DNA from: Modicisalibacter sp049808615
GTDB taxonomy: Bacteria; Pseudomonadota; Gammaproteobacteria; Pseudomonadales; Halomonadaceae
Reading direction: 5' to 3'
Assembly (NCBI RefSeq): GCF_049808615.1
Contig: NZ_JBNCAN010000029.1
Coordinates: 1-49,825, forward strand
DNA: 49,825 bases
This document shows, piece after piece, positions 25,264 to 33,225 of the stretch. Within the stretch, counting starts at the first letter, position 1. Every line of letters starts with the position of its first letter. The notes under the pieces are model-generated. The model was not told the origin of the DNA. It worked only from the letters and a program-made list of their open reading frames with translations, and did no database searches. Both the position numbers and the translations under genes were made by a program.

Positions 25264-25926
25264 TCAAAACCCTAGGGAATCCAGCAAATCATCCACTTGA
25301 TCCTGGTTATTGACCACATCCGGGGCATCAGGATTGACTTGTGGGCCGTTGGTCAAGGAATTCTGGCGCTCGTGATCCATGGCCTTGCGCAGTTCCTTGC
25401 GATCCTGATCGCTGGGAACGCTATCCAGCAGCACCTGAACCAACTGATTCTCGATCTGCTTGATCACATCCATCATTTTCTTGATGACCTGGCCGGTCAG
25501 ATCCTGGAAATCCTGAGCCATCATGATTTCCAGTAACTCGGCATTGGTCGCTTGGGTCTGGTCCGGCACGGAGGCGAGATACTCCCGCGTGTCGGTGACC
25601 AGCACCTTGGCCTCGTCCAACTCCTTGGGCTCTGCGAACCACTGGGCCCAGCGTGCATCGAGTTCGTTGGCGCGCGCTTCCAATCCTTCCTGGATCGGCT
25701 GTGCCCGGTCGATGGCGTTAAGGGCGCGTTCGGCGGCCTGCTCGGTCATCGTTGCCACATAGCTCAAGCGATCTCTCGCATCGGGAATGGCCTCGGCGGC
25801 TTTTTCGATCTCCTTGTCAAGACCCAACTCCCGCATGTTGTCCCTAAGCATGCGAGTCAATTGTCCGATCCTCAGAATGAGGTCGTCGGACTGAAACTGT
25901 GCGGGCTGCTGTGCATCAGCGCTCAT
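25264..25926 (-). CDS. cheZ: CheY-P phosphatase CheZ
   Basis: This is a 220-aa, mostly helical protein. The catalytic segment MMAQDFQDLTGQVIKKMM contains the Gln that attacks CheY phosphate (Gln147 in E. coli). The C-terminal DQVDDLLDSLGF is the tethering peptide that grips CheY. It dephosphorylates CheY-P to end the tumble signal. It follows cheY by about 35 bp, as in enterobacteria. Confidence 0.95.
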   Translation of the reverse strand: MSADAQQPAQFQSDDLILRIGQLTRMLRDNMRELGLDKEIEKAAEAIPDARDRLSYVATMTEQAAERALNAIDRAQPIQEGLEARANELDARWAQWFAEPKELDEAKVLVTDTREYLASVPDQTQATNAELLEIMMAQDFQDLTGQVIKKMMDVIKQIENQLVQVLLDSVPSDQDRKELRKAMDHERQNSLTNGPQVNPDAPDVVNNQDQVDDLLDSLGF

Positions 25927-25961
25927 GGTTTATCCTCCTCATTGCTTATTCTTCTCAAGAC

Positions 25962-26351
25962 TCATTTACCCAGTTTCTCGAAGATCTTGTTGAGTTTTTC
26001 TTCGAGGGTCGCCGCCGTGAAGGGCTTGACCACATAGCCGTTGGCACCGGCTTGAGCAGCCGCGATAATGTTCTCTTTCTTGGCTTCCGCCGTGACCATC
26101 AACACCGGCAACGCCTTCAAGGCATCGTCGGCACGAATCTGCTTGAGCATCTCCAGGCCGTCGAGGTTGGGCATGTTCCAATCCGAGACGACGAACTCGA
26201 AGCCGCCGCCGCGCAGCTTGTTCAAGCCTTCCTGTCCATCTTCGGCCTCATCGACGTTGGTGTAGCCCAACTCCTTGAGCAGACTGCGCACGATGCGGCG
26301 CATGGTGGGAAAGTCATCCACGACAAGGATGCTCATATTTTTATCGGCCAT
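25962..26351 (-). CDS. cheY: Chemotaxis response regulator CheY
   Basis: This 129-aa single receiver domain has the acidic pair Asp12/Asp13, phosphoacceptor Asp57 (VVSDWNMPNLDG), the conserved Thr/Ala stretch (LMVTAEAKKE) and Lys in YVVKPF. When phosphorylated by CheA it binds the flagellar switch protein FliM. GAGGAAAG precedes the ATG. Confidence 0.96.
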   Translation of the reverse strand: MADKNMSILVVDDFPTMRRIVRSLLKELGYTNVDEAEDGQEGLNKLRGGGFEFVVSDWNMPNLDGLEMLKQIRADDALKALPVLMVTAEAKKENIIAAAQAGANGYVVKPFTAATLEEKLNKIFEKLGK

Positions 26352-26410
26352 TTTCTTTCCTCGTTATCTATTAATTGAGTGTTACTGCGATGATCCGTTT
26401 TGGTGATTCG

Positions 26411-27472
26411 TCATACTCGTTGCGCACGTCCCGAAGCGGCCACGCAGTGCATGATCTGACTCGCCATCTGATCGATATCGACGATCTCCATGGCTCCACC
26501 CAGGGTCACCGCCTCTCGGGGCATGCCATAGACCACACAGCTGGCCTCGCTTTGCGCCAGCGTATGGGCGCCGGCATGGCGCATCTCGAGCAAGCCCGAT
26601 GCACCATCCTTGCCCATGCCGGTGAGAATGACGCCGATGGCGTTACGTCCCGCATACTGCGCCGCGGAATGAAACAGCACGTCCACGGAGGGGCGATGTC
26701 GATTCACCGGCGGCCCATCGTCCAGTCGCGCCACATAGTTGGCACCGCTACGGGCCAGCTTCAGATGCGTGTCCCCCGGGGCGATGTAGGCATGGCCCGG
26801 CAGAATGCGCTCGCCCTCCTCCGCCTCCTTGACGGTAATTCGGCACAGCCGATTCAGGCGATCGGCGAAGGAACGAGTGAAACCGCCGGGCATGTGCTGG
26901 GTAATGAGAATCGCTGGACTATTGGCCGGTAGCGGTTCGAGCACGGTGCGTATGGCTTCGGTGCCTCCCGTCGAAGCCCCGATGATGATCAGCTTCTCGC
27001 TCGAGATCAGTGGCGCCTTGATCGCCGCCGGCGGTGCTTCATCCTTGCGACGGGCGGTACGCGGCCGTGATCGCGCGGCAGCACGCAGCTTGTCCGCGAT
27101 CATGCTGGCGTAATCGAGCATGCCGCTGCGGATGCCCATTTGGGGCTTGGCGATGAAGTCCACCGCACCCAGCTCCAGGGCACGCAACGTAATCTCGGAG
27201 CCAGCCTGGGTCAGCGATGACACCATCAGCACAGGCATGGGGCGCAGGCGCATCAGACGATCGAGAAAATCCAGCCCGTCCATACGTGGCATCTCGACAT
27301 CCAGCGTCAATACGTCGGGATTGGTGCGTTTGATGAGATCGCGCGCCACCAGCGGATCCGGGGCCGTAGCCACCACTTCCATATCTGGTTGCGAATTGAT
27401 GATTTCGCTCATCAGGTCACGAATCAATGCCGAATCGTCGACACACAGCACCTTGATCTTGGGTGAGCTCAA
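26411..27472 (-). CDS. cheB: Chemoreceptor methylesterase/deamidase CheB
   Basis: This is 353 aa. I choose the TTG at 27472 because AAGGAG lies 8 nt upstream and the product then starts SSPKIKVLCVDDSALIRD, the normal CheB N-terminus. The ATG at 27490 would put the ribosome site inside the gene. A receiver domain with Asp58 is followed by a basic linker and the esterase domain with catalytic Ser in IGASTGGTEA, His in ITQHMPGGFT and Asp in GMGKDGASGL. It removes methyl groups from receptors for adaptation. Confidence 0.93.
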   Translation of the reverse strand: MSSPKIKVLCVDDSALIRDLMSEIINSQPDMEVVATAPDPLVARDLIKRTNPDVLTLDVEMPRMDGLDFLDRLMRLRPMPVLMVSSLTQAGSEITLRALELGAVDFIAKPQMGIRSGMLDYASMIADKLRAAARSRPRTARRKDEAPPAAIKAPLISSEKLIIIGASTGGTEAIRTVLEPLPANSPAILITQHMPGGFTRSFADRLNRLCRITVKEAEEGERILPGHAYIAPGDTHLKLARSGANYVARLDDGPPVNRHRPSVDVLFHSAAQYAGRNAIGVILTGMGKDGASGLLEMRHAGAHTLAQSEASCVVYGMPREAVTLGGAMEIVDIDQMASQIMHCVAASGRAQRV

Positions 27473-27534
27473 GAGCCCTCTCCTTTTCATCACCTGTCTC
27501 GAAGAGGCAGGTATAGTAACTGTCATTAATATGT

Positions 27535-28455
27535 TTATCGGCCGAATGACGACTGTCTTGAGGCTATATTGGCCAGTTCGTAAACCGTTTGACCGCGCAG
27601 ACGAAACGCTTGGCTGATAAAGGAAAAGTTCTCGGAATGACCGGCAAAGAGAAGGCCATCGGATTTGAGAAAAGGTACGAATCCCTCGAGTATTTTCGAC
27701 TGGGTAACCTTGTCGAAATAGATCATGACATTGCGGCAGAAAATCGCATCGAAGGGGCCTTCTATCGGCCATTTTGGTGCCAATAGATTGAGTGGTTTGA
27801 ATTCCACCATGGCGGCTATTTCCGGACGAATCCTGGCCTGACCGGAGCGTGCACCGCTGCCACGCAGAAAGAATTGCTTGCGTCTTGCCTCATCGAGCTT
27901 GGCTACCTGATCGATTGGGTAGACCGCCTCCCGGGCCTTGGCCAGGGCATCGGTATCGATATCCGTGGCAAGGATCCGAGCATCCTTGGCCCTCGATCCC
28001 AGGGTTTCACTCAACTGCATGGCGATGGAGTAAGGTTCTTCCCCGGTCGAGGCTGCCGCGCACCAGATGCGTATGGGTCCGCTACGCTTGGCCACATGAC
28101 TGGCAAGCAGTGGAAAATGATGCGCTTCACGAAAGAAGGCGGTGAGGTTGGTGGTCAATGCATTGGTGAAGGATTCCCACTCCTGGGAATCCGACTTGTT
28201 CTCCAGACGTGCCAAATAGTCGGCAAAGCGAGTCAAATGATGCTGGCGCAAACGACGCGCCAGCCGACTGTAGACCATCTCCCGCTTATGTTCCGCCAGC
28301 ACGATGCCGGCACGCTGATAGATCAACTTGCGCACACGCTCGAAATCGGCATCGGTCATTTCCAGATCGCGCTCGAGGCTACTTACCCAGGTGCCCTGTC
28401 GACTCGCTTCATTTGCGGCGACGGCGCTCCCGGCGATGGACCGATGAATTGTCAT
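27535..28455 (-). CDS. cheR: Chemoreceptor methyltransferase CheR
   Basis: This is 306 aa from the ATG at 28455 with GGGAG upstream, in the end of the receptor gene. An N-terminal helical domain (about 35-100) is followed by a SAM-binding Rossmann domain with IWCAAASTGEEPYSIAM and a FCRNVMIYFD motif. It methylates receptor glutamates using SAM. Both receptors upstream end in the pentapeptide that tethers CheR (EWETF, EWEEF). Confidence 0.95.
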   Translation of the reverse strand: MTIHRSIAGSAVAANEASRQGTWVSSLERDLEMTDADFERVRKLIYQRAGIVLAEHKREMVYSRLARRLRQHHLTRFADYLARLENKSDSQEWESFTNALTTNLTAFFREAHHFPLLASHVAKRSGPIRIWCAAASTGEEPYSIAMQLSETLGSRAKDARILATDIDTDALAKAREAVYPIDQVAKLDEARRKQFFLRGSGARSGQARIRPEIAAMVEFKPLNLLAPKWPIEGPFDAIFCRNVMIYFDKVTQSKILEGFVPFLKSDGLLFAGHSENFSFISQAFRLRGQTVYELANIASRQSSFGR

Positions 28456-28457
28456 GC

Positions 28458-30623
28458 TTAGAAAGTCTCCCATTCACTATTCGAGGGCACATGGCGTTCA
28501 CCCTGTGCCGTTGAGGCGGTTTTTGTGTTGCTTGACTGACCCTCACGCCTGGCCGCCGCCGCTTTGAAACGAGTGTCGCGGGTCACTGCTTCCTGACCGC
28601 TACCACTCAACCGCAGCACTGCAATCGCATTGGCCAGTAGCGTCACCTGCTCATCCAGACTGCTGGATGCCCGCGCCGTCGATTGCACGCGCTCGGCATT
28701 CTGTTGAGTGACCTCATCCATCTGGGCGATCGCCTGATTGACCTGCTCGATACCCTGAGTCTGCTCATCAGAGGCCATGGAAATATCCTTCATGATGTCG
28801 TTGACCTTGAGTACCGCCGTGACGACCTGCTCGATGGACGCCTCCGCCTGCTTAACTAATTCGGCCCCACCGTTGATTTCTTTAGCGGAATCGTCGATCA
28901 AGGTGCGAATTTCACTCGCGGCATCTGCCGAGCGCCCGGCCAGGTTGCGTACTTCTCCGGCAACCACGGCAAAGCCCCGGCCCTGCTCGCCGGCCCGGGC
29001 GGCTTCGACGGAGGCATTGAGCGCAAGGATATTGGTCTGGAAAGCGATGGAATCGATGACGCCGATGATCTCGGTCATCTTCTTCGAACTGGCGGTGATG
29101 TTGTCCATGGTGCCGACCATCTGCTTCATGACGGCACCACTTTCGTTCACGGCATCGCTGGCACTATTGGCCAAACCACTGGCCTGACCCGCATTGGCCG
29201 CGTTCTGGCGCACCGTGGCGGTCATCTCATCCATGCTCGACGCAGTCTCTTCCAGCGAGGCGGCCTGCTGTTCGGTGCGGGTCGACAGATCCTCGTTGCC
29301 CTTGGTGATATCCCGGGAGGCGGGACGCACCACACCGACGCTGTGGTTGACGTCCTTGACGATGCTGCTCAGGCTCTTGCGCATGGCATCGAGGGTTTGC
29401 ATCAACTGGCCGAGCTCATCATCGCGCTGGCTAGGCAGAGTGGCGCCCAGGTTGCCGGCGGCAATCTGCTGAGCGAAATGCATCGATTCTCGAATCGGCC
29501 GCCGAATGGCGCGAATGGTGATCACCCCCATCACACACAGACAAAGCAGCCCCATCATCAGAAGCCCTGCCTGAAAGAGCAGCATGTTGCGCTGCTGAGC
29601 CTGGGCCTGTTGCGCCATCACCTGTGCGGAAGCCTGTTTGCTTTCGACCAGGGTCGAGATCATCTGGGAAATTTCGCCACCACTGGCTTGCAGCTTGGGG
29701 ATGAGCTCTTTGCTCGCGGTAAACGCCTTGAACTGATCGTCGCCGCCTAAAACCTCCGCGGTCGTCAACAAGCCATCTTGTACATAGCCTTCTAAACGTT
29801 TGCCGAATTCGGCGGCCATCGTCGTTTGATTGACGGCGCGGCCGGTATAATCAGCCCATTGACTCTCCAGATTACCGGCTAAGCTCGTGAGTTCCTCGGC
29901 ATGCTGTTGACGGTCGTTCAAGAGCTCCAAAGGTTCTGGCCGTGACAAGCTTTGATGCCCATGCGTGACAAGCTGATCGATACGCTGCAAGCGCGCCACG
30001 TCTTCCAGGCCATCCTGATTGAGTGCCGCCAGTCGTTGTCCAGCCGACTCGAGCGACACCATGCCAAGCCCACCACTGGCCAGTAGCAACACCAGCGCCA
30101 GCACCACCATGGTCACCATGCGGCCCTGCACGGAGCGCAGCTGTGCGCGTTTTAACCAACCGCGCAGGCCTGTGCTTTCAATGTGGCCATGATTCAAACG
30201 CACGCCACGGACACGGCCTTCATGCATCTGTGTGTAGATACGCTCGGCATACGCGCAAGCTTCAGGCGTGGCTTTCACCCGCAATGAAGCGTATCCCTGC
30301 ACCTGGCCACTTTCCATGATGGGCAATACATTGGCCTGCACCCAGTAATGATCGCCGTTCTTGCGTCGGTTCTTGACCAGGCCGCTCCAGGTCTCTCCTG
30401 CCTCGAGGGTCTGCCAGAGATTGGCGAATACGGCTTCGGGCATGTCGGGATGACGGATGATGCTGTGCGGTGCACCGATCAATTCGTCATGGCTGTAGCC
30501 ACTGACCTCGATAAACGCCGGGTTGGCATAGGTGATGCGGCCTTTCATGTCGGTCCGCGAGATCAGATAGTGATCGTCCGAGAGCACATACTCGCGCTGG
30601 GTAACGGGTTGATTGTTACGCAT
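28458..30623 (-). CDS. Aer-like chemoreceptor with PAS domain and periplasmic loop
   Basis: This is a 721-aa methyl-accepting protein. The N-terminal PAS domain (about 15-125) has the Aer redox-sensor pattern (YANPAFIEVSGYSHDELIGA, IIRHPDMP, RKNGDHYWV), suggesting an FAD or energy/redox signal. A membrane span lies near 168-190. A roughly 155-residue, helix-rich periplasmic region follows, then a second span (about 348-372), HAMP and the MA signalling domain with the invariant hairpin tip (SIAFQTNILALNASVEAARA). It ends in NSEWETF, a CheR/CheB tether. Classic Aer has no periplasmic domain and no tether, so this is a hybrid of Aer and Tar-type layout. It has its own sigma-28-like promoter. Confidence 0.88.
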   Translation of the reverse strand: MRNNQPVTQREYVLSDDHYLISRTDMKGRITYANPAFIEVSGYSHDELIGAPHSIIRHPDMPEAVFANLWQTLEAGETWSGLVKNRRKNGDHYWVQANVLPIMESGQVQGYASLRVKATPEACAYAERIYTQMHEGRVRGVRLNHGHIESTGLRGWLKRAQLRSVQGRMVTMVVLALVLLLASGGLGMVSLESAGQRLAALNQDGLEDVARLQRIDQLVTHGHQSLSRPEPLELLNDRQQHAEELTSLAGNLESQWADYTGRAVNQTTMAAEFGKRLEGYVQDGLLTTAEVLGGDDQFKAFTASKELIPKLQASGGEISQMISTLVESKQASAQVMAQQAQAQQRNMLLFQAGLLMMGLLCLCVMGVITIRAIRRPIRESMHFAQQIAAGNLGATLPSQRDDELGQLMQTLDAMRKSLSSIVKDVNHSVGVVRPASRDITKGNEDLSTRTEQQAASLEETASSMDEMTATVRQNAANAGQASGLANSASDAVNESGAVMKQMVGTMDNITASSKKMTEIIGVIDSIAFQTNILALNASVEAARAGEQGRGFAVVAGEVRNLAGRSADAASEIRTLIDDSAKEINGGAELVKQAEASIEQVVTAVLKVNDIMKDISMASDEQTQGIEQVNQAIAQMDEVTQQNAERVQSTARASSSLDEQVTLLANAIAVLRLSGSGQEAVTRDTRFKAAAARREGQSSNTKTASTAQGERHVPSNSEWETF

Positions 30624-30666
30624 AAGACTTTTCCCCTGCTTTTATGAACCCCTTTTAGGGCCGTAG

Positions 30667-30693
30667 TTATCGTCTTTTTTGGTGGTTCTCTTA
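30667..30693 (-). promoter_or_regulatory. Sigma-28-like promoter of the Aer-like receptor
   Basis: On the minus strand TAAGAGAA, an 11-bp spacer and GACGATAA fit the FliA consensus TAAAGTTT-N11-GCCGATAA (7 of 8 in the -10 element, exact spacing). It overlaps the last bases before the upstream receptor's stop codon. Confidence 0.7.
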
Positions 30694-30694
30694 T

Positions 30695-32398
30695 TTAAAA
30701 CTCTTCCCATTCCTGTTCCGCCTGATGCGCTTTAGCAGGCGCTCGAACGGGTGTCACAGCGCTCGTCCGCGGAGACGGCACTGGCGATTCGACGGGGGTT
30801 GAATTCGTTGTTGCGTGCACCGCTTGACGGTCGTTGTGGCTATCGGCGAGACGGAACAACATGACGGCTTCACGCAGCGCTTCGGCCTCTTGCGCCAATG
30901 CCTGTGCCGAGGAGGCCGCCCGTTGAACCAACCCAGCATTCTGCTGAGTGACCTGATCCATCTGGCTGATGGCCTCATTGACCTGACCAATGCCGTTGCT
31001 TTGCTCCTGGGAAGCAGAGGCGATCTCATCCATGATGTCGTTGACCCGCTGTACCGCAGCGACGATATCGCTCATGGTGCTACCCGCCTGATCGACCAGC
31101 TTCGACCCCGTGTCCACCCGGGCGACGGAGGCTTCAATCAGGCCGCGGATCTCCTTCGAAGCATCAGAAGAGCGTCCCGCCAGGTTACGCACCTCCTCGG
31201 CTACCACGGCGAAGCCACGCCCCTGTTCTCCGGCGCGCGCCGCTTCCACGGACGCGTTGAGGGCGAGAATATTGGTCTGGAAGGCGATGGAATCGATCAC
31301 ATCGATGATGTCCACGACCTTGTGAGAGCTGCTGCTGATGTCACGCATGGTGTCCACCACCTGACCGACCACCTCGCCGCCTTGCGTCGCGGTCCGGGAG
31401 GCTTCCTGCGCCAGTTGGCTGGCTTGCCGCGCGTTATCCGTATTATGAGAAACCGTGGAGGTCAGTTGCTCCATACTTGAGGCAGTTTCTTCAAGAGAAG
31501 CCGCCTGCTGTTCGGTACGCGAGGAAAGATCGCCATTGCCATGGGCAATGCTCTGCGCCCCGGAATGAATACGCTGGCTGCCGTGGCGCACTTTATCTAC
31601 GGTGTTCGACAGGCTTTCCTGCATCCGTGACAACGCTGCAAACAACTTGCCGATCTCATTGCTGCCATGTCGTTCGATACGTGCTGAGAGATCACCCTGG
31701 GCAATCCGCTCGAAATGCTCGACCATTCGCTTCAAGGGACGAATTACATTGACGGTAATGCCGCGCAATATAACGAGAATCATGATCAACGATACGCCCA
31801 GGGCCACACCAATAGCGACTTTCAACATCGTTGCGATAGAGAGAAAATCGGTATAAAGCGCATCCCCTTTGACGTCGACGGCAACAAGAAAACTATCGAC
31901 ACTGGTTTGAAATGCGTCGTTGAGCGGCTGGGTCGAAGCGATATTTTCTCTGTAAGTCGTCAGATCCAGATCTATCAACGCATCAATCTGAGGCGCCAAG
32001 GCCTCGTCTATCAGACGGTGATAATCCTCTTCGACCTGGGCAACCAGTGTGGCATGCTCAGGGAGTACCGGGATTTCGCTGAAGCGTGCAAATGTTTGGC
32101 TTATATCTTCGAGAACGCCCGGAAGACTATCTATCTTCGGCTCCTGAGTACCCCATGTTGTTCCGTTGAAACGACCGTACTCTTCCACGATCGCCAGACG
32201 CAGATTCAACAACTGACTGTTGATGCGATTGAGCGCTGACTTCTGTTCGACATTGACCTGATTGAGCTCCCTTAAAGCCTGTTCGCTGTATTGCACCGCG
32301 TAGCCACCCAAGGCACTCAACCCCACTATCAACCCAGTGAATACCAACAAGACTAGCATCCAGCTGGTTTTTACCGTCATATTTCTTAATCGATTCAT
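30695..32398 (-). CDS. Methyl-accepting chemotaxis protein (Tar/Tsr type)
   Basis: This 567-aa protein has the standard topology: a membrane span (about 10-33), a periplasmic four-helix-bundle-like sensor (about 34-190), a second span (about 190-213), HAMP (to about 265) and an MA signalling domain with the conserved tip IAFQTNILALNASVEAARAG. The C-terminus reads QEWEEF, the pentapeptide that tethers CheR and CheB. The ligand cannot be told from sequence. It sits where tar sits in the E. coli order, after cheW. Confidence 0.93.
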   Translation of the reverse strand: MNRLRNMTVKTSWMLVLLVFTGLIVGLSALGGYAVQYSEQALRELNQVNVEQKSALNRINSQLLNLRLAIVEEYGRFNGTTWGTQEPKIDSLPGVLEDISQTFARFSEIPVLPEHATLVAQVEEDYHRLIDEALAPQIDALIDLDLTTYRENIASTQPLNDAFQTSVDSFLVAVDVKGDALYTDFLSIATMLKVAIGVALGVSLIMILVILRGITVNVIRPLKRMVEHFERIAQGDLSARIERHGSNEIGKLFAALSRMQESLSNTVDKVRHGSQRIHSGAQSIAHGNGDLSSRTEQQAASLEETASSMEQLTSTVSHNTDNARQASQLAQEASRTATQGGEVVGQVVDTMRDISSSSHKVVDIIDVIDSIAFQTNILALNASVEAARAGEQGRGFAVVAEEVRNLAGRSSDASKEIRGLIEASVARVDTGSKLVDQAGSTMSDIVAAVQRVNDIMDEIASASQEQSNGIGQVNEAISQMDQVTQQNAGLVQRAASSAQALAQEAEALREAVMLFRLADSHNDRQAVHATTNSTPVESPVPSPRTSAVTPVRAPAKAHQAEQEWEEF

Positions 32399-32413
32399 AA
32401 TCCCCCCTATAAC

Positions 32414-32441
32414 GTATCGACTATATTGCGCACTATATTTA
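32414..32441 (-). promoter_or_regulatory. Possible sigma-28-like promoter of the Tar-type receptor
   Basis: Minus strand: TAAATATA, a 12-bp spacer, then GTCGATAC. The elements match the FliA consensus at 5-6 of 8 positions each, but the spacer is one base longer than the usual 11. Confidence 0.45.
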
Positions 32442-32653
32442 TTTTATTTAATTCATAAATAAGCACTCAGAAGTTGGCTAATAGCGTTGCTATACCTCAC
32501 TATTACCAGCTAAGGCCATTTGAAAACTCTATCGGCGGAATAAAGACAATTCTTTACGTTTGATTGGTGAATCAATAGAATAAAGGCAAACTTTGAAAAT
32601 CTTATTTCATAAAAATAAATATTCTCTTCGCGGAAGATGACGTTCATCCTGTA

Positions 32654-32689
32654 ATAAAAAAGGGCAAAGGTATGGCACCTTCGCCCTTT
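32654..32689 (-). terminator. Rho-independent terminator after cheW
   Basis: On the minus strand AAGGGCGAAGGT pairs with ACCTTTGCCCTT around a GCCAT loop and is followed by TTTTT. It is 21 nt after the cheW stop and ends the motA-motB-cheA-cheW unit. Confidence 0.88.
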
Positions 32690-32709
32690 ATATTTAATGA
32701 ATGGTCCCG

Positions 32710-33225
32710 TTACTGAGTCGTATGTTCGACCAGGGCCATTTCTTCGCTGGTCAGCAGACTGTCGATATCGACCAGCACCAGCATCCGATCCTCCAGGCTA
32801 CCCAGGCCACTGAGGTAGTCCGAGGACATGGCGACCCCGAACTCCGGCGCCGGCTTGATTTGATCCGGGGTGAGTGTCATGACGTCGGAAACACCATCGA
32901 CGACGATGCCGACCACACGTTCGCCGACATTGACCACGATGACCACGGTCTGGCCGCCGTATTCGACGTTGTCGAGATGAAACTTGATGCGCAGATCGAC
33001 GATCGGCACGATGACGCCGCGCAGGTTGGTCACTCCCTTGATGAAGTCCGGGGCATTCGCGATACGCGTGACATTCTCATAGCCGCGAATTTCCTGCACC
33101 TTGAGAATATCGACGGCATACTCCTCCTCGCCCAGCGAGAACACCAGGAACTCACGGCTATGGGCATCGAGATTGGCAGCATTGGCTTGTTGAAGCTGAG
33201 TATTAGCTTGAGATACAGCGGTCAT
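32710..33225 (-). CDS. cheW: Chemotaxis coupling protein CheW
   Basis: This 171-aa protein is a single CheW domain (about 24-165): FLVFSLGEEEYAVDILKVQE, the receptor/CheA-binding segment GVTNLRGVIVPIVDLR and VGIVVDGVSDV. It links CheA to receptors in the signalling array. It overlaps the cheA end by 4 nt. Confidence 0.96.
   Translation of the reverse strand: MTAVSQANTQLQQANAANLDAHSREFLVFSLGEEEYAVDILKVQEIRGYENVTRIANAPDFIKGVTNLRGVIVPIVDLRIKFHLDNVEYGGQTVVIVVNVGERVVGIVVDGVSDVMTLTPDQIKPAPEFGVAMSSDYLSGLGSLEDRMLVLVDIDSLLTSEEMALVEHTTQ

Larger units (their letters stand above)
32399..32709. other. Intergenic region between cheW and the Tar-type receptor gene
   Basis: This 311-bp AT-rich gap contains the receptor promoter region at its left and the cheW terminator at its right. 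I see no gene. The run at 32440-32650 has no clear motif. Confidence 0.6.
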
